A DNA stretch of 64,000 bases from Nitrosospira multiformis (GCA_017306155.1 JAFKJB010000008.1:62001-126000); one strand, 5' to 3'; positions 25,772-35,068 are shown, counted from the stretch's first letter. The notes: generated from the letters alone by a model not told the origin. Numbers and translations: made by a program.

Positions 25772-27265
25772 ATGAATCCACCAAAATGGAATCCAGCTGA
25801 GAACCTCGATCCCGAGGGCAACCGTCTACCGATCAAGCTCGACACGACCTCCAACGGAGAATTCACGCCGGTTCCGTTATCACCTGCAAATCTTGCCGCG
25901 AATCGTCTTGCCCATGAAACGGCTGACGCAAACGCGAAACGCCTGGGGGTTTCACGGCGGCATTTTCTCATTTCCGCTTGTGGCGCCGCTTCCACCCTTC
26001 TTGCATTCAATGTCGCTAATGCTGCCGCAGGCCGGACAGGCGGATTTTTCGATCTGGCAAAGGAAGCCGCGCTGGAACCTGCACTGGCCCAGGCAGGGAT
26101 CGGGGATAAAGGCGAATTCATTTTTGACGTGCAAGGCCACTTTGTGAACCCGAAAGGCGCGTGGCTGCAAAAGCTTGTCCCCGGTGCAAAACCTTTGAGC
26201 CAAATGCCCAAGACCGGATGCGCCCTTGGGTTGGAACCAGGTTCTCATAGCTATTTGCAGTGCCTCGGACCGGATGAGTTCATCAAGGATGTGTTCCTTG
26301 ATTCGGATACGGACATGATGGTGCTCTCTTTCGTGCCATCGCGGCCCGATGCGGAGCCGCTTACCATCCAGGAGGCGGACGCGGTGCGCAGGATCGTCGA
26401 CAAAATGGAAGGAACACACCGCCTGCTGCTGCATGGACGCGTCAATCCCAATCAGCAAGGTGACCTGGAACGGATGGATGAGCTGAAGGACCGCTGGGGC
26501 GTATCCGCCTGGAAGACTTATACGCAGTTCGGACCCGAAGGAAAAGGCTACTTTCTGTCGGATGAGACTGGCACACGCTTCATCGAGAAGGCGCGCAATC
26601 TCGGTGTGAAAGTAATCTGCGTGCACAAGGGGCTGCCTTTCGGCAAGCAATCCTACGAGCACAGTAAATGTACCGACATCGGTGTGGCAGCCAAAAGATT
26701 CCCTGACGTTGCATTTCTGGTCTACCACTCGGGTTTTGTAACGAGCTTCCCCGAAGGTCCCTTCCAGGGCCGGGGCGCAGATGACGGCGTCGACACTCTG
26801 ATCCGCTCACTCATCGATAACGGTGTTCCTCCCAACAGCAATGTTTACGCGGAACTCGGCAGTACCTGGCGATACCTGATGCGCGACCCTGAAGCCGCGG
26901 CGCACGTGTTAGGAAAGCTGCTGAAGTACTGCGGAGAGGACAATGTGCTGTGGGGAACAGACTCTATCTGGTATGGCTCACCGCAAGACCAGATCCAGGC
27001 GTTTCGTGCTTTTCAGATCGCACCTGAGTTGCGTGCAAAATACGATTACCCGGAAATTACTCCACAACTACGGGCGAAGATTTTTGGTCTCAACGCTGCC
27101 AGGGTTTACTCCATCAGTCCTGAGGAAGTAAAAAAATATACCGGACGCGACCGCATTGCGCGCGAACGGGTTGCTTACCTCGAACATCCGCAGCCGCATT
27201 TCCTTACCTACGGACCAAGGACGCGGCGGGAGTTCCTCAATCTGCCTGGAGCCGGCCAACCTTGA
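25772..27265 (+). CDS. Exported amidohydrolase-2 family protein
   Basis: 497-residue TIM-barrel metal hydrolase. Catalytic-type motifs: FDVQGHFVNP at the first strand, CVHKGLPFG and LVYHSGFVTSF with histidines, and NVLWGTDSIWYGSP with the final Asp, matching the amidohydrolase-2 (ACMSD-like) pattern. A twin-arginine signal SRRHFLISACGAASTLLAF begins only at about residue 62 after a polar N-terminus, which is unusually late. The natural substrate is unknown. ATG 25772 is preferred to GTG 25739. The 265 bases before it hold nothing recognised beyond the 6S terminator. Confidence 0.82.
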   Translation: MNPPKWNPAENLDPEGNRLPIKLDTTSNGEFTPVPLSPANLAANRLAHETADANAKRLGVSRRHFLISACGAASTLLAFNVANAAAGRTGGFFDLAKEAALEPALAQAGIGDKGEFIFDVQGHFVNPKGAWLQKLVPGAKPLSQMPKTGCALGLEPGSHSYLQCLGPDEFIKDVFLDSDTDMMVLSFVPSRPDAEPLTIQEADAVRRIVDKMEGTHRLLLHGRVNPNQQGDLERMDELKDRWGVSAWKTYTQFGPEGKGYFLSDETGTRFIEKARNLGVKVICVHKGLPFGKQSYEHSKCTDIGVAAKRFPDVAFLVYHSGFVTSFPEGPFQGRGADDGVDTLIRSLIDNGVPPNSNVYAELGSTWRYLMRDPEAAAHVLGKLLKYCGEDNVLWGTDSIWYGSPQDQIQAFRAFQIAPELRAKYDYPEITPQLRAKIFGLNAARVYSISPEEVKKYTGRDRIARERVAYLEHPQPHFLTYGPRTRREFLNLPGAGQP

Positions 27266-27334
27266 CCGGCCGGGAGATTCTTTGAGTGAATCCCGCTGGA
27301 TCTGGATGTTCAGCCTCAAACGCTACCCAGCCAT

Positions 27335-27937
27335 CTATTCTCCGCTCAGCAGCAATTTAGGGACGACCTCGACGATGCTGGCAGCCGTGAATATTTCCTC
27401 GCGGCTCATGCTCGCCACAGTATTACTCCAGCTTTCCATCCAACGGGAGCGCGTAAAGTCGACGGACAAATGGCCATTATCGATCAGCCAGACCAGTCTT
27501 CGGATGACATCCTGGACCCGGAGCGTCCCGCCAGGAATATCAAAATATTGCAACACGAGCTTCCCGCGAATGGCGGAGAAGTCGATTTCCTTGAATGTAC
27601 GAAGCGCGAGGATCGTATAGTCGATCAGCGATTGCCAATAGATCTCGTCGTATTTTTTCCAGGATGGGATCAGGAAGCGGTTATAGGCTGAATTGCATTT
27701 TCCTCTCTGCGGGAAGTCGCGCTCAAGCAAGACCTGTACAGGCAGAAGCTGGTCTTTCGAGACTTGCGACAGAATGGCATACAGGCGTTCCCGCTGCTGA
27801 ATCCTCACAATTTTTTCGATTTGCTCAAGCAGGTGACCTTGCCCGGGTTCATGACTCACCGTTTCCAGAATATCCTGGAAGGTCAGATAAGACCGGGAAG
27901 GGTCTGTCTGCGCCGTTGAATCAGACTGTGTGTTCAT
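27335..27937 (-). CDS. Uncharacterised protein
   Basis: 200 residues, soluble, no signal peptide or membrane span, family not recognised. Start ATG 27937 has a strong ribosome binding site (GGGAGGTGCAC before it). It is rich in charged and aromatic residues with several predicted helices (LLEQIEKIVRIQQRERLYAI, VLLERDFPQRG, WKKYDEIYWQSLIDYTILAL, VIRRLVWLIDNGHLSVDF). Codon usage looks native. It is convergent with the amidohydrolase gene and monocistronic. Confidence 0.7.
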   Translation of the reverse strand: MNTQSDSTAQTDPSRSYLTFQDILETVSHEPGQGHLLEQIEKIVRIQQRERLYAILSQVSKDQLLPVQVLLERDFPQRGKCNSAYNRFLIPSWKKYDEIYWQSLIDYTILALRTFKEIDFSAIRGKLVLQYFDIPGGTLRVQDVIRRLVWLIDNGHLSVDFTRSRWMESWSNTVASMSREEIFTAASIVEVVPKLLLSGE

Positions 27938-28009
27938 GTGCACCTCCCACAATGGTTTGCTGAGCTGCCAGATAGATTGATGCTTCTTATTGGAGAATTC
28001 TAGTAGCAT

Positions 28010-28402
28010 ATGCTGGATTAAGCAGGGAATTTTGCCGCCCTGCCTGCTGCGATTACACAGAATTGCAATCGAAGTCGTCCAATTCGCAGTACTCTACATC
28101 GCCAGTTTTACCCGATTTCTTCTCTCCGTTTGCATTGCGCGCTCGGCTTGAACATGCATTCCGATCCCGGCCCAATACCTGCGCGCCCTCTCCAAAGCTT
28201 TTCGCTCACTTTTTCCACTCACCCGACCGGCACGCGCCAGCGTTGCCAGCCATTGGACGTCGCCGACATCGGTCTTGCGTGTTTTTGATGTGCCACGCAT
28301 TACACTGGTGGATGCGGTTAAGCTTCACAATTTCAGTGCATTCAATTGGACATTTTCTCAATGTTTACTATGCTTTAGTTCGATAGTCCACTCAAGTATT
28401 TA
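28010..28402. other. Gene-poor stretch with a transposase scrap
   Basis: Region between the unknown protein gene and the Cyc2-like gene. The only protein-like signal is the IS110-like fragment on the minus strand. The last 80 bases are AT-rich and probably carry the promoter of the Cyc2-like gene, but no clear -35/-10 pair was assigned. Confidence 0.5.
28094..28300 (-). pseudogene. Possible IS110-type transposase remnant
   Basis: A 68-codon frame starts with TSKTRKTDVGDVQWLATLARAG, which resembles the KTDVxDxxWLAxLxxxG segment of IS110-family DEDD transposases; the rest of the frame (rich in Arg, Glu and Ala) shows no similarity. No terminal repeats or other transposase motifs remain. Interpretation as a decayed insertion sequence is tentative. 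Confidence 0.35.
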
Positions 28403-29785
28403 ATGCTGAGCCGCCTGATGCGAGAAATGATCATCTCCAGAAGCGTTATTTCTCCTGTTCTTATCCTGGTGGGGATACTCATTACGCTATCAAGCGCCGA
28501 AGTCAAAGCAGTGCCCAGCTTTGCGCGCCAGACCGGCATGCCGTGCAGCACCTGCCATGTGCAGGCTTTTGGACCGCTCCTTACGTCTATCGGACGCAAT
28601 TTCAAGCTATCCGGTTACACCGATGTGAACCCCGATAGAACCAAATTCATCCCGATCACCGGCATGATACGCGGCTCGTTTACACATACCAATAACGGTC
28701 AGCCTGGCGGGGCGGCTGACCGCTTCGGCCCCAACAATAACGCAACTATCGACGAAGCCTCGATTTTTTACGCTGGCCGCATTACGTCCAAGATCGGCGC
28801 CTTCGCGCAGGGGACCTATGATGGTGTGAGCAATACGGGAGCGCTCGATAACACTGATATCCGTTTTGCGAATTACGCCGATCTGGCCGGTAATCGCCTC
28901 GTTTATGGCGTTTCTGTGAATAATAACCCTACCGTTCAGGATCTCTGGAACACCACCCCTGCCTGGGGTTTCCCTTGGGCGTCATCCCCACTTGCCCCCG
29001 TGCCCGCCGCGGGATTATTCATTGAATCTCTTGGCAGCCAAGTCGTCGGTGCAACGGTCTATACGATGTGGAATGATATGTTATACGCTGAGGGAGGGGG
29101 CTACACCAGCCTTCCACGGAATGTTCAGCAAGGGATTGGAACGTTTGACGCGGGACAAAACCGGATCGATGGCGGTGCGCCTTACTGGCGGGTGGCGCTA
29201 CAAAACAACTGGCAAGGCCATTACGGTGCCATCGGCTCCTTCGGCATGAGAGCAAATGCCAATCCACAGCGGATTCAAGGTGCAGGTACCGACCAGTACA
29301 CCGATTTCGGGTTTGACGCCACCTACCAATATCTGGGGAATCCCAAGCATATCCTTGAACTCAACGCCACTTACATCCGGGAGTATCGCGACCTGAATGC
29401 CAGCGTGGGATTGGGATTTGCAGAAAAAAGACATGGCAGCCTGGACGTGGTTCGCATCAGAAGCGGATATACCTTCCTCCAGACTTATTCGCTCAATTTG
29501 GCTTATGCCCAGACCTCGGGGACACGGGATAATGTCATATACTCTCCCGATCCTGTTAACGGCAGTTTATCAGGCAAACCAAATAGTCAGGCATTTACCG
29601 CTGAGGTGAGCTATATCCCATTCGGCAAGAGTACTTCCGTCCTGTCCACGTTTGCGAACCTCAAACTTACGGCGCAGTACATTCACTACTTTCAGTTCAA
29701 TGGAGGTTTTCGCAATTATGATGGCTTCTCCCGCAATGCGCCCGGTAACGATACGGTATATCTGAGCGGCTGGATGGCATTCTAA
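28403..29785 (+). CDS. Cyc2-like fused monohaem cytochrome c / outer membrane porin
   Basis: 460 residues. After a signal peptide (about 1-36) comes SFARQTGMPCSTCHVQAFGPL, with haem motif C48-S-T-C51-H52, then GRNFKLSGYTD and a long beta-barrel-like part with alternating polar/aromatic residues ending SGWMAF with terminal Phe. The ARQTGxxCxxCH signature followed by FGRxFKxxGYT is that of Cyc2-type cytochrome-porins, which carry electrons across the outer membrane in iron oxidisers. Function here (extracellular electron exchange, iron or other) is inferred. Start ATG 28403 has no clear ribosome binding site; ATG 28418 and 28427 are alternatives. Confidence 0.8.
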   Translation: MLSRLMREMIISRSVISPVLILVGILITLSSAEVKAVPSFARQTGMPCSTCHVQAFGPLLTSIGRNFKLSGYTDVNPDRTKFIPITGMIRGSFTHTNNGQPGGAADRFGPNNNATIDEASIFYAGRITSKIGAFAQGTYDGVSNTGALDNTDIRFANYADLAGNRLVYGVSVNNNPTVQDLWNTTPAWGFPWASSPLAPVPAAGLFIESLGSQVVGATVYTMWNDMLYAEGGGYTSLPRNVQQGIGTFDAGQNRIDGGAPYWRVALQNNWQGHYGAIGSFGMRANANPQRIQGAGTDQYTDFGFDATYQYLGNPKHILELNATYIREYRDLNASVGLGFAEKRHGSLDVVRIRSGYTFLQTYSLNLAYAQTSGTRDNVIYSPDPVNGSLSGKPNSQAFTAEVSYIPFGKSTSVLSTFANLKLTAQYIHYFQFNGGFRNYDGFSRNAPGNDTVYLSGWMAF

Positions 29786-29950
29786 GAGAATTCCTGGATA
29801 AATCCCCCGCGTGAGCGACAAGGGGCCCGCATTTTTAGGTCTCGCCAACGGGTTCGGCGATCGGGCTCCTGGCGACCTGCCTTAATCCGGCGACCTTGCT
29901 CGTCCGATTAGACACTAATTTTCGCTATACACGAGCACCCCGCTATCGCT

Positions 29951-31246
29951 CTACATCGATTGGAGTATCCATCGGAGCATCAAGGTATTATCCGCTGCCA
30001 GTTCCACTGACGTCCCCAGCTTCTTCCCCTCCCTGTTCAGGATATTCTTCAGCCAGGAAGCGTCGTCATCAGATGTCCAGTTCAACCTGAAATGCCTGAT
30101 CTGCATGGGCACCATCGACAGGCTGACCAGTCTGCCGGTGTGCGGTTCCGCGCTCACGAAATACATCAACGTCAGGTCGCTTCGATAAGCCTCGTGCCCC
30201 GAGATGCCCTCGTAATCGTTCAGGAAATCGCCGCATCCGTAAAGAATGAGTTTTCCCTTGTAAACCTCGATGCCCTTCACATGATGCGATGAATGGCCGT
30301 GGATGACATCAACACCCGCTTCATCGATCAGGCCATGGGCAAAATCCTGCTGCTCGGCTGGAATTGCATAACCCCAGTTATTGCCCCAATGAATCGAAGC
30401 AACCACAATATCGTCCGGCAGGCGGACCTGTTTTATTCTGTCGCGAATTTCCCGAACCGTTTCTGCTGAAAAATCTGGCAACAGATTCACGCCTGGTCGG
30501 CCTGTCCGGGCTGCCCAGTTCCAGGGTATGCCGCTCGTTTCCGATCCAAATGAAAAAACCAGGACTCTTCCCTTTCCAGAAACGGCGAACTCGACAGGTT
30601 TCTGTGCCTCCTGAATGTTCAGGCCGGCGCCAGCTATTTTTATATCGGCTTGTTTGAGCGTTTTCAACGTCTCGGCAAGACCAGCATCTCCCCAATCCAG
30701 GATATGGTTGTTCGCCAGCACGCAGCAATCGATTTGCGCAGCAGCGATACAGGGGATATTGTCGGGGTTCATGCGGTAGTTGACTGCCTTGTCCTGTACA
30801 TCTCCACTGCGGGTAACTGCGGTTTCGAGGTTAATGATGCGAACATCGGGTTTTCTGTGCGCCAGTTCGGCAAGCGCATCTCCCCAGATATAGGAAAAGA
30901 GGACAGGTTGCGGAATCGGCCCGTTTGCCTCTTCGGCAAGCTCGACATAGGCTGTTGCGCTTTTCATGTGCCCCTCGAAAAGGATGGGGTTGCCCGGATG
31001 AGGCAAGACCTGGTCTATACCCCTGCCCGTCATGACATCGCCACAGAGAAATAACTTGACTGGAGTAGGGCCGTCCGGCGACCGGGATGCAGCAGCGGTC
31101 TGATCATCATTCTTTACAGAAATCCGGGGATCGTTCCTCACGGTTTGGGCGTAAAGCGGCCCGACCGCCATGGCGAGCCCTGCCGAAAGTGTAGAGACGA
31201 TGAATTCACGTCGTTCCAGCTGATATCGGGCGTTTTCAGGCTTCAT
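29951..31246 (-). CDS. CapA/PgsA-family metallophosphatase-like protein
   Basis: 431-residue exported protein of the bacterial capsule synthesis CapA family (calcineurin-like fold). Twin-arginine type signal LERREFIVSTLSAGLAMAVG with AQ cleavage site. Core motifs: LFLCGDVMTGRGID, INLETAVTRSG, VLANNHILDWGDAGLAETL, VASIHWGNNWGYAIPAEQQDFAHGLIDEAGVDVIHGHSSHHVKG, LILYGCGDFLNDYEG. Known homologues act in polyglutamate or capsule formation, but no other such genes are nearby, so the role is open. Start ATG 31246 chosen; ATG 31282 is also in frame. Confidence 0.88.
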   Translation of the reverse strand: MKPENARYQLERREFIVSTLSAGLAMAVGPLYAQTVRNDPRISVKNDDQTAAASRSPDGPTPVKLFLCGDVMTGRGIDQVLPHPGNPILFEGHMKSATAYVELAEEANGPIPQPVLFSYIWGDALAELAHRKPDVRIINLETAVTRSGDVQDKAVNYRMNPDNIPCIAAAQIDCCVLANNHILDWGDAGLAETLKTLKQADIKIAGAGLNIQEAQKPVEFAVSGKGRVLVFSFGSETSGIPWNWAARTGRPGVNLLPDFSAETVREIRDRIKQVRLPDDIVVASIHWGNNWGYAIPAEQQDFAHGLIDEAGVDVIHGHSSHHVKGIEVYKGKLILYGCGDFLNDYEGISGHEAYRSDLTLMYFVSAEPHTGRLVSLSMVPMQIRHFRLNWTSDDDASWLKNILNREGKKLGTSVELAADNTLMLRWILQSM

Positions 31247-31494
31247 GGCAGCAATCCACCTGGACTGTAAGCTCTGATCCATAGTAACAAATCCGGAAAT
31301 CCGCTTTGCCAGATCAACATAGGCAAAGGGCGCGCGTGTTTTCTTAGGCTACACTTCATTATGAGCGCGCCTCCCGTCTTTGATGGTGGAATATGTACCC
31401 ATCTGATACGAAACGCGTTTCAGCAACACATGACCATTCCCCTGATATAGTGATAGTGTTGACCGGAACATCCCTTCGGAGCAAATAAAATATC

Positions 31495-32829
31495 ATGAAA
31501 TTCCACACCATCGAATTGCATCTCACTGTTCTCATTCTCCTGGCAATGCTTGGCGGGTGTGCGCCGTTTGTACAGTATCGGACAGAGTATGATTTATGCG
31601 TTAACCCGACCCCGGAATTGTCTCAGGACTGCGAAAACCACGCGATCCTGGAATTTCCCACGGCAGATGGAGCCCGATATCTCTTGAATTTTATTGAGTT
31701 CGATGACCAGGGCCAGCTTTGGGATCGAAAGCAAATGTGGTCCGTTATCGACAAGCTTTCGGCTGAGGCCGCCAGCAAGGATTTATTGATAACAGTATTC
31801 GTTCATGGTTGGAAGCATAATGCGGAGCATGCCGACAAAAATATCCAGACTTTTCGTAAAGTTCTTGCCGGGTTGAGTGAGAACGAACTTCTTATCAGCC
31901 GAAAAACGGGGCGACCGGCGCGACAGGTAGCCGGTATTTATTTAGCCTGGCGCGGTGAGTCCATTACCATGCCCGTGGTGGAGGATCTGACCTTCTGGGA
32001 CCGGAAAAATACCGCGCAGAAAGTCAGCCGGGGCGGCGTCACCGAGGTATTGAGCCGCCTCGAACTACTCAAGCGCGTTAAGGAAAATGTCTCGGAGGGT
32101 AGCAGCAACACTCGCCTGGTGGTTGTCGGGCACAGCTTCGGCGGAGCCATCGTACATGCTTCATTGGTTCAAATACTCGAAAGCCGGTTCGTTCGCACAA
32201 TGGGGCCAGTGGGCGTACAGAGCGACGTGGAAGGGTTTGGGAATCTGGTTGTGCTCATAAACCCCGCCTTCGAAGCCTTGCAATTTGCATCGCTCAGTGA
32301 TATGTCCACGGAGCGTGGCACTTACTTCAAGTCGCAGTTGCCTGTCATGGCCATGCTGACATCCGAGGCCGATAAGGCCCTTCGCAACTCGTTTCCCATT
32401 GGCCGTCATCTGTCCACCTTTTTTGAGAAGGATCGCGATATCAGGCGAACGAATGCCGTAACCCGGCAGGAAGAAATCATCGATGAGGGCGAGGCGAACG
32501 TAACCGCGGTTGGCCTCTTTCAGCCGTACGAGACTCACCGGCTCTATCCGTCCCACGATCTGCCGAAGGGAGCTGCGGGCCAAGCGAGCAGCAGTGAGAG
32601 TGTCAGTTCCGGTCTGGCAGCAAAGTCCGAATGGGAAGACGACGAACCTGGCAGCAAGATTCTTATTGCAAACCTTACACTGGAAAGGAGCAACATCTCC
32701 GCCGCACGCAATCCCTACCTCGTTATTGGAGTTGATAAAAACCTGATTACGGATCATAACCACATCGATGACGGCCGCATTATCGAATTTATCAAGCAGC
32801 TTATTCTCATCTCGACCACCAGCCCCTGA
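31495..32829 (+). CDS. Lipoprotein with alpha/beta hydrolase fold
   Basis: 444 residues. Signal with lipobox LGGC (Cys22). An alpha/beta hydrolase region shows the oxyanion segment ITVFVHGWKHNAEHAD (about 99-114) and the nucleophile elbow VVVGHSFGGAIVHA with Ser214; a late His is a candidate triad member (DHNHIDD near the C-terminus). Closest known type is esterase/lipase-like lipoproteins; substrate unknown. A low-complexity Ser/Ala/Glu segment (about 365-385) precedes the C-terminus. It is convergent with the haem peroxidase gene and appears to be transcribed alone. Confidence 0.78.
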   Translation: MKFHTIELHLTVLILLAMLGGCAPFVQYRTEYDLCVNPTPELSQDCENHAILEFPTADGARYLLNFIEFDDQGQLWDRKQMWSVIDKLSAEAASKDLLITVFVHGWKHNAEHADKNIQTFRKVLAGLSENELLISRKTGRPARQVAGIYLAWRGESITMPVVEDLTFWDRKNTAQKVSRGGVTEVLSRLELLKRVKENVSEGSSNTRLVVVGHSFGGAIVHASLVQILESRFVRTMGPVGVQSDVEGFGNLVVLINPAFEALQFASLSDMSTERGTYFKSQLPVMAMLTSEADKALRNSFPIGRHLSTFFEKDRDIRRTNAVTRQEEIIDEGEANVTAVGLFQPYETHRLYPSHDLPKGAAGQASSSESVSSGLAAKSEWEDDEPGSKILIANLTLERSNISAARNPYLVIGVDKNLITDHNHIDDGRIIEFIKQLILISTTSP

Positions 32830-32877
32830 ATAAAGCGGCAGGGTGCGCAAGCTTCGCGTTCGAGAGGGAGCCTGCTT

Positions 32878-34461
32878 TCAGGAAGAGGGCATCCAGCCGG
32901 GCAAGGTCAAGCCCACGTATAAATCCCCACGCTGATCGGAAGGCGTGTTCCTCTCCAGAACATCCCGAAATGTTCCCGTGCCCTGGATTGCCGCCCAGCC
33001 CGGAGCGGAAAAGGTTTCTTCGTTATAAACGTACTGCGACAGCAGGGGATTGGTCAAGGCCTGGGAGAAAGCGTCCACCGCCACCATTCGGAGCATGAGT
33101 GGGGGCAGGGGGGAATCTTCCACCAGATCCTCGGCAAACAGGCCGACGTAAAAATCGATGTCCTCTACGCGCCGGTACGTCTTTCTCAGAAAATCGACTA
33201 CTCGTGGATCCGTGGAGATATCCGCGAAATCCTGGGGACGCTCCAGGGAAACATAATGACGATAATCGGTGTAGGGCGCCAATTCTGCCAGGCGCCCCTG
33301 CTCTATTGCCCGGGTCTCGATTTCCCATAAGAATTCGGCTGTGTTGAAAGGGCCGAGGCGGCCGGCCCGCTGGCTGCTCATGTCGGCAAAGGCGCGTTGC
33401 AATCCTCCATCCAGCAGCAGCTTGTTATTCATGGAAGTTTCTCCCAGGAGATACGAGCGCCCGTTCCAGGTGATGGCATCTGGAACGAGCGAATGCCAGC
33501 GATACAGCAGGCTGAATTCGGTCGTGATCCAGTTCGGTTTGTTCCATGGAGCATTCCAGGCCACTGAAGGATCGGCCCGGTAGGGCACCAGGGGAGAGAT
33601 ATGGCTGATGTACTCCTCCACGATGATCTTGATGAAGATCACGATGACGTTATTCCTGGCAGTTTGAAAAACGCGCTCATCATCCCACTGCGGGTGCGCG
33701 CGTTCTATTTCGCCTGCAAGCCGGTTATGTTCCCGCAGGAACAAGGTATTCAGCATCGCCACCTGGGGAACGGCATTTGTCCGATCCCCTCCAAAGGCAA
33801 AAATATGCGCGCACAACTCTTCCCGGCGTTCTGGCGCTCTATCCAATGCTCCCTCCAACCCGAGGGGCTCATCGAGAATGGCAAATTCCTGCTTCAGTAT
33901 TCCGTTATCGAAAAGGAAAGGGGAAAACTCTTCTCCACCGATAAACTGTGACTTCAATCGCCCTCGTTCACCTTTCGCTTCGCTTTTGGCACGCAGGGCG
34001 GCCGTCTGCTCTGCCAGCCTTCCGTATAGCGGACACATGTCGATCTGGTGATTGGATGTGTTTTGCAGCCGAACTGTCTCGGGTTCTCCTGCCTTGGGCA
34101 TGCGCGTGCGGATAAAACCGTCAGTCAGATACTGGGCAACCGTAGGAAAGAGGAGGGTGGATTTGTCGGACAATTGCTGCTTTCCGCCCGGTTGCCTGAA
34201 AAGCCCGAGCAGTTCGCTGGAAGATGGAAGCTGTGCCGGCTGCTTCTTCGCCGGCAAATGGCGCGCGCTCCAGTGCTGATCTGTAAGCGCAGTCCAGGAG
34301 GTATAGGGATGAACGGTGCTCCAGGGATGCGGCCGGTGGCGGCAAACATTTACTACCCGATTGATTGCGAATTCGTTTAATTTTCTGCCCAGCCACGGCC
34401 AGTCCTCACCTATTCGCCACAGGAGTTTCAGAAGACGATTCATTAGCTTATTGTTTATCAT
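32878..34461 (-). CDS. Cyclooxygenase-type haem peroxidase
   Basis: 527 residues, animal-haem-peroxidase superfamily, closest in motif pattern to prostaglandin synthases. Seen: FPTVAQYLTDGFIRT (distal haem side), FLREHNRLAGEIERAHPQW, VFQTARNNVIV, and EFSLLYRWHSLVPD, where Tyr320, Trp322 and His323 correspond to Tyr385, Trp387 and proximal His388 of mammalian COX; also TDYRHYVSLERPQDF and DIDFYVGLFAEDLVED. The distal His of COX is Asp114 here. No EGF domain and no signal peptide. Start ATG 34461 has a strong GGAGG site; the frame extends upstream to 34542 without support. Likely a fatty-acid oxygenase; substrate unknown. Confidence 0.87.
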   Translation of the reverse strand: MINNKLMNRLLKLLWRIGEDWPWLGRKLNEFAINRVVNVCRHRPHPWSTVHPYTSWTALTDQHWSARHLPAKKQPAQLPSSSELLGLFRQPGGKQQLSDKSTLLFPTVAQYLTDGFIRTRMPKAGEPETVRLQNTSNHQIDMCPLYGRLAEQTAALRAKSEAKGERGRLKSQFIGGEEFSPFLFDNGILKQEFAILDEPLGLEGALDRAPERREELCAHIFAFGGDRTNAVPQVAMLNTLFLREHNRLAGEIERAHPQWDDERVFQTARNNVIVIFIKIIVEEYISHISPLVPYRADPSVAWNAPWNKPNWITTEFSLLYRWHSLVPDAITWNGRSYLLGETSMNNKLLLDGGLQRAFADMSSQRAGRLGPFNTAEFLWEIETRAIEQGRLAELAPYTDYRHYVSLERPQDFADISTDPRVVDFLRKTYRRVEDIDFYVGLFAEDLVEDSPLPPLMLRMVAVDAFSQALTNPLLSQYVYNEETFSAPGWAAIQGTGTFRDVLERNTPSDQRGDLYVGLTLPGWMPSS

Positions 34462-34580
34462 TGCGCCTCCGTCTTGCTGTAGTATTGATTGTTTATGTGG
34501 GAGCTTCCCGCCCAGGAGAATCCTGCTGACAGGCCCGTTCAACTTCGCAAGTACTGAATTCTGACCTAAGTATAGTTAAT

Positions 34581-35042
34581 ATGGAAATGCGTTACTGGCT
34601 GATGAAATCGGAACCTTCCGACGTAAGTATTGACGATCTCGCTTCGATGCCCGATCAGACGGTGGCATGGTATGGAGTGCGCAATTATCAGGCGCGAAAT
34701 TTCATGCGTGACCAGATGCGCGTTGGCGACGGGGTTTTTTTCTACCATTCTACCTGTGAGGAGCCGGGAATCGCGGGGATTGCGGAGGTGAGCAAGCTGG
34801 CCTACCCGGATGCCACCCAGTTCGACCGGGAGAACAAATATTTCGATCCGAAAGCCACGCCGGAAAATCCGCGCTGGTTCAATGTGGATGTGCGCCTCGT
34901 CAGGAAAACCCGCCTGGTCGGCATCAAGGAGTTGCGTGGTTATCCGGAACTTGCGAACATGCGTATCCTGCAAAAAGGCAACCGGCTATCTATTACGCCG
35001 ATCGATCCGGCAGAGTGGGATTTCATCATGGGAATTCTGTAA
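34581..35042 (+). CDS. EVE-domain (thymocyte nuclear protein 1-like) protein
   Basis: 153-residue single EVE domain, a PUA-like fold thought to bind modified bases in DNA or RNA. Conserved parts: YWLMKSEPSDVSIDDLA, WYGVRNYQARNFMRDQMRVGDGVFFYHSTCEEPGIAGIAEV, FDPKATPENPRWFNVDVRLVRK and the C-terminal LSITPIDPAEWDFIMG. The aromatic cage residues (Trp, Tyr) are present. The gene stands alone with a hairpin after its stop. Confidence 0.92.
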   Translation: MEMRYWLMKSEPSDVSIDDLASMPDQTVAWYGVRNYQARNFMRDQMRVGDGVFFYHSTCEEPGIAGIAEVSKLAYPDATQFDRENKYFDPKATPENPRWFNVDVRLVRKTRLVGIKELRGYPELANMRILQKGNRLSITPIDPAEWDFIMGIL

Positions 35043-35051
35043 TGACAGACT

Positions 35052-35068
35052 CCCGGAAGATTTCCGGG
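35052..35068 (+). terminator. Short hairpin after the EVE gene
   Basis: CCCGGAA-GAT-TTCCGGG is a perfect 7-bp stem with a 3-base loop, ten bases after the stop codon. It lacks a proper T tract, so it is only a candidate terminator. Confidence 0.45.

Noticed and set aside
25952-26728. 258-codon minus-strand frame opposite the amidohydrolase
   Set aside because: Antisense shadow of a gene with intact metal-binding motifs.
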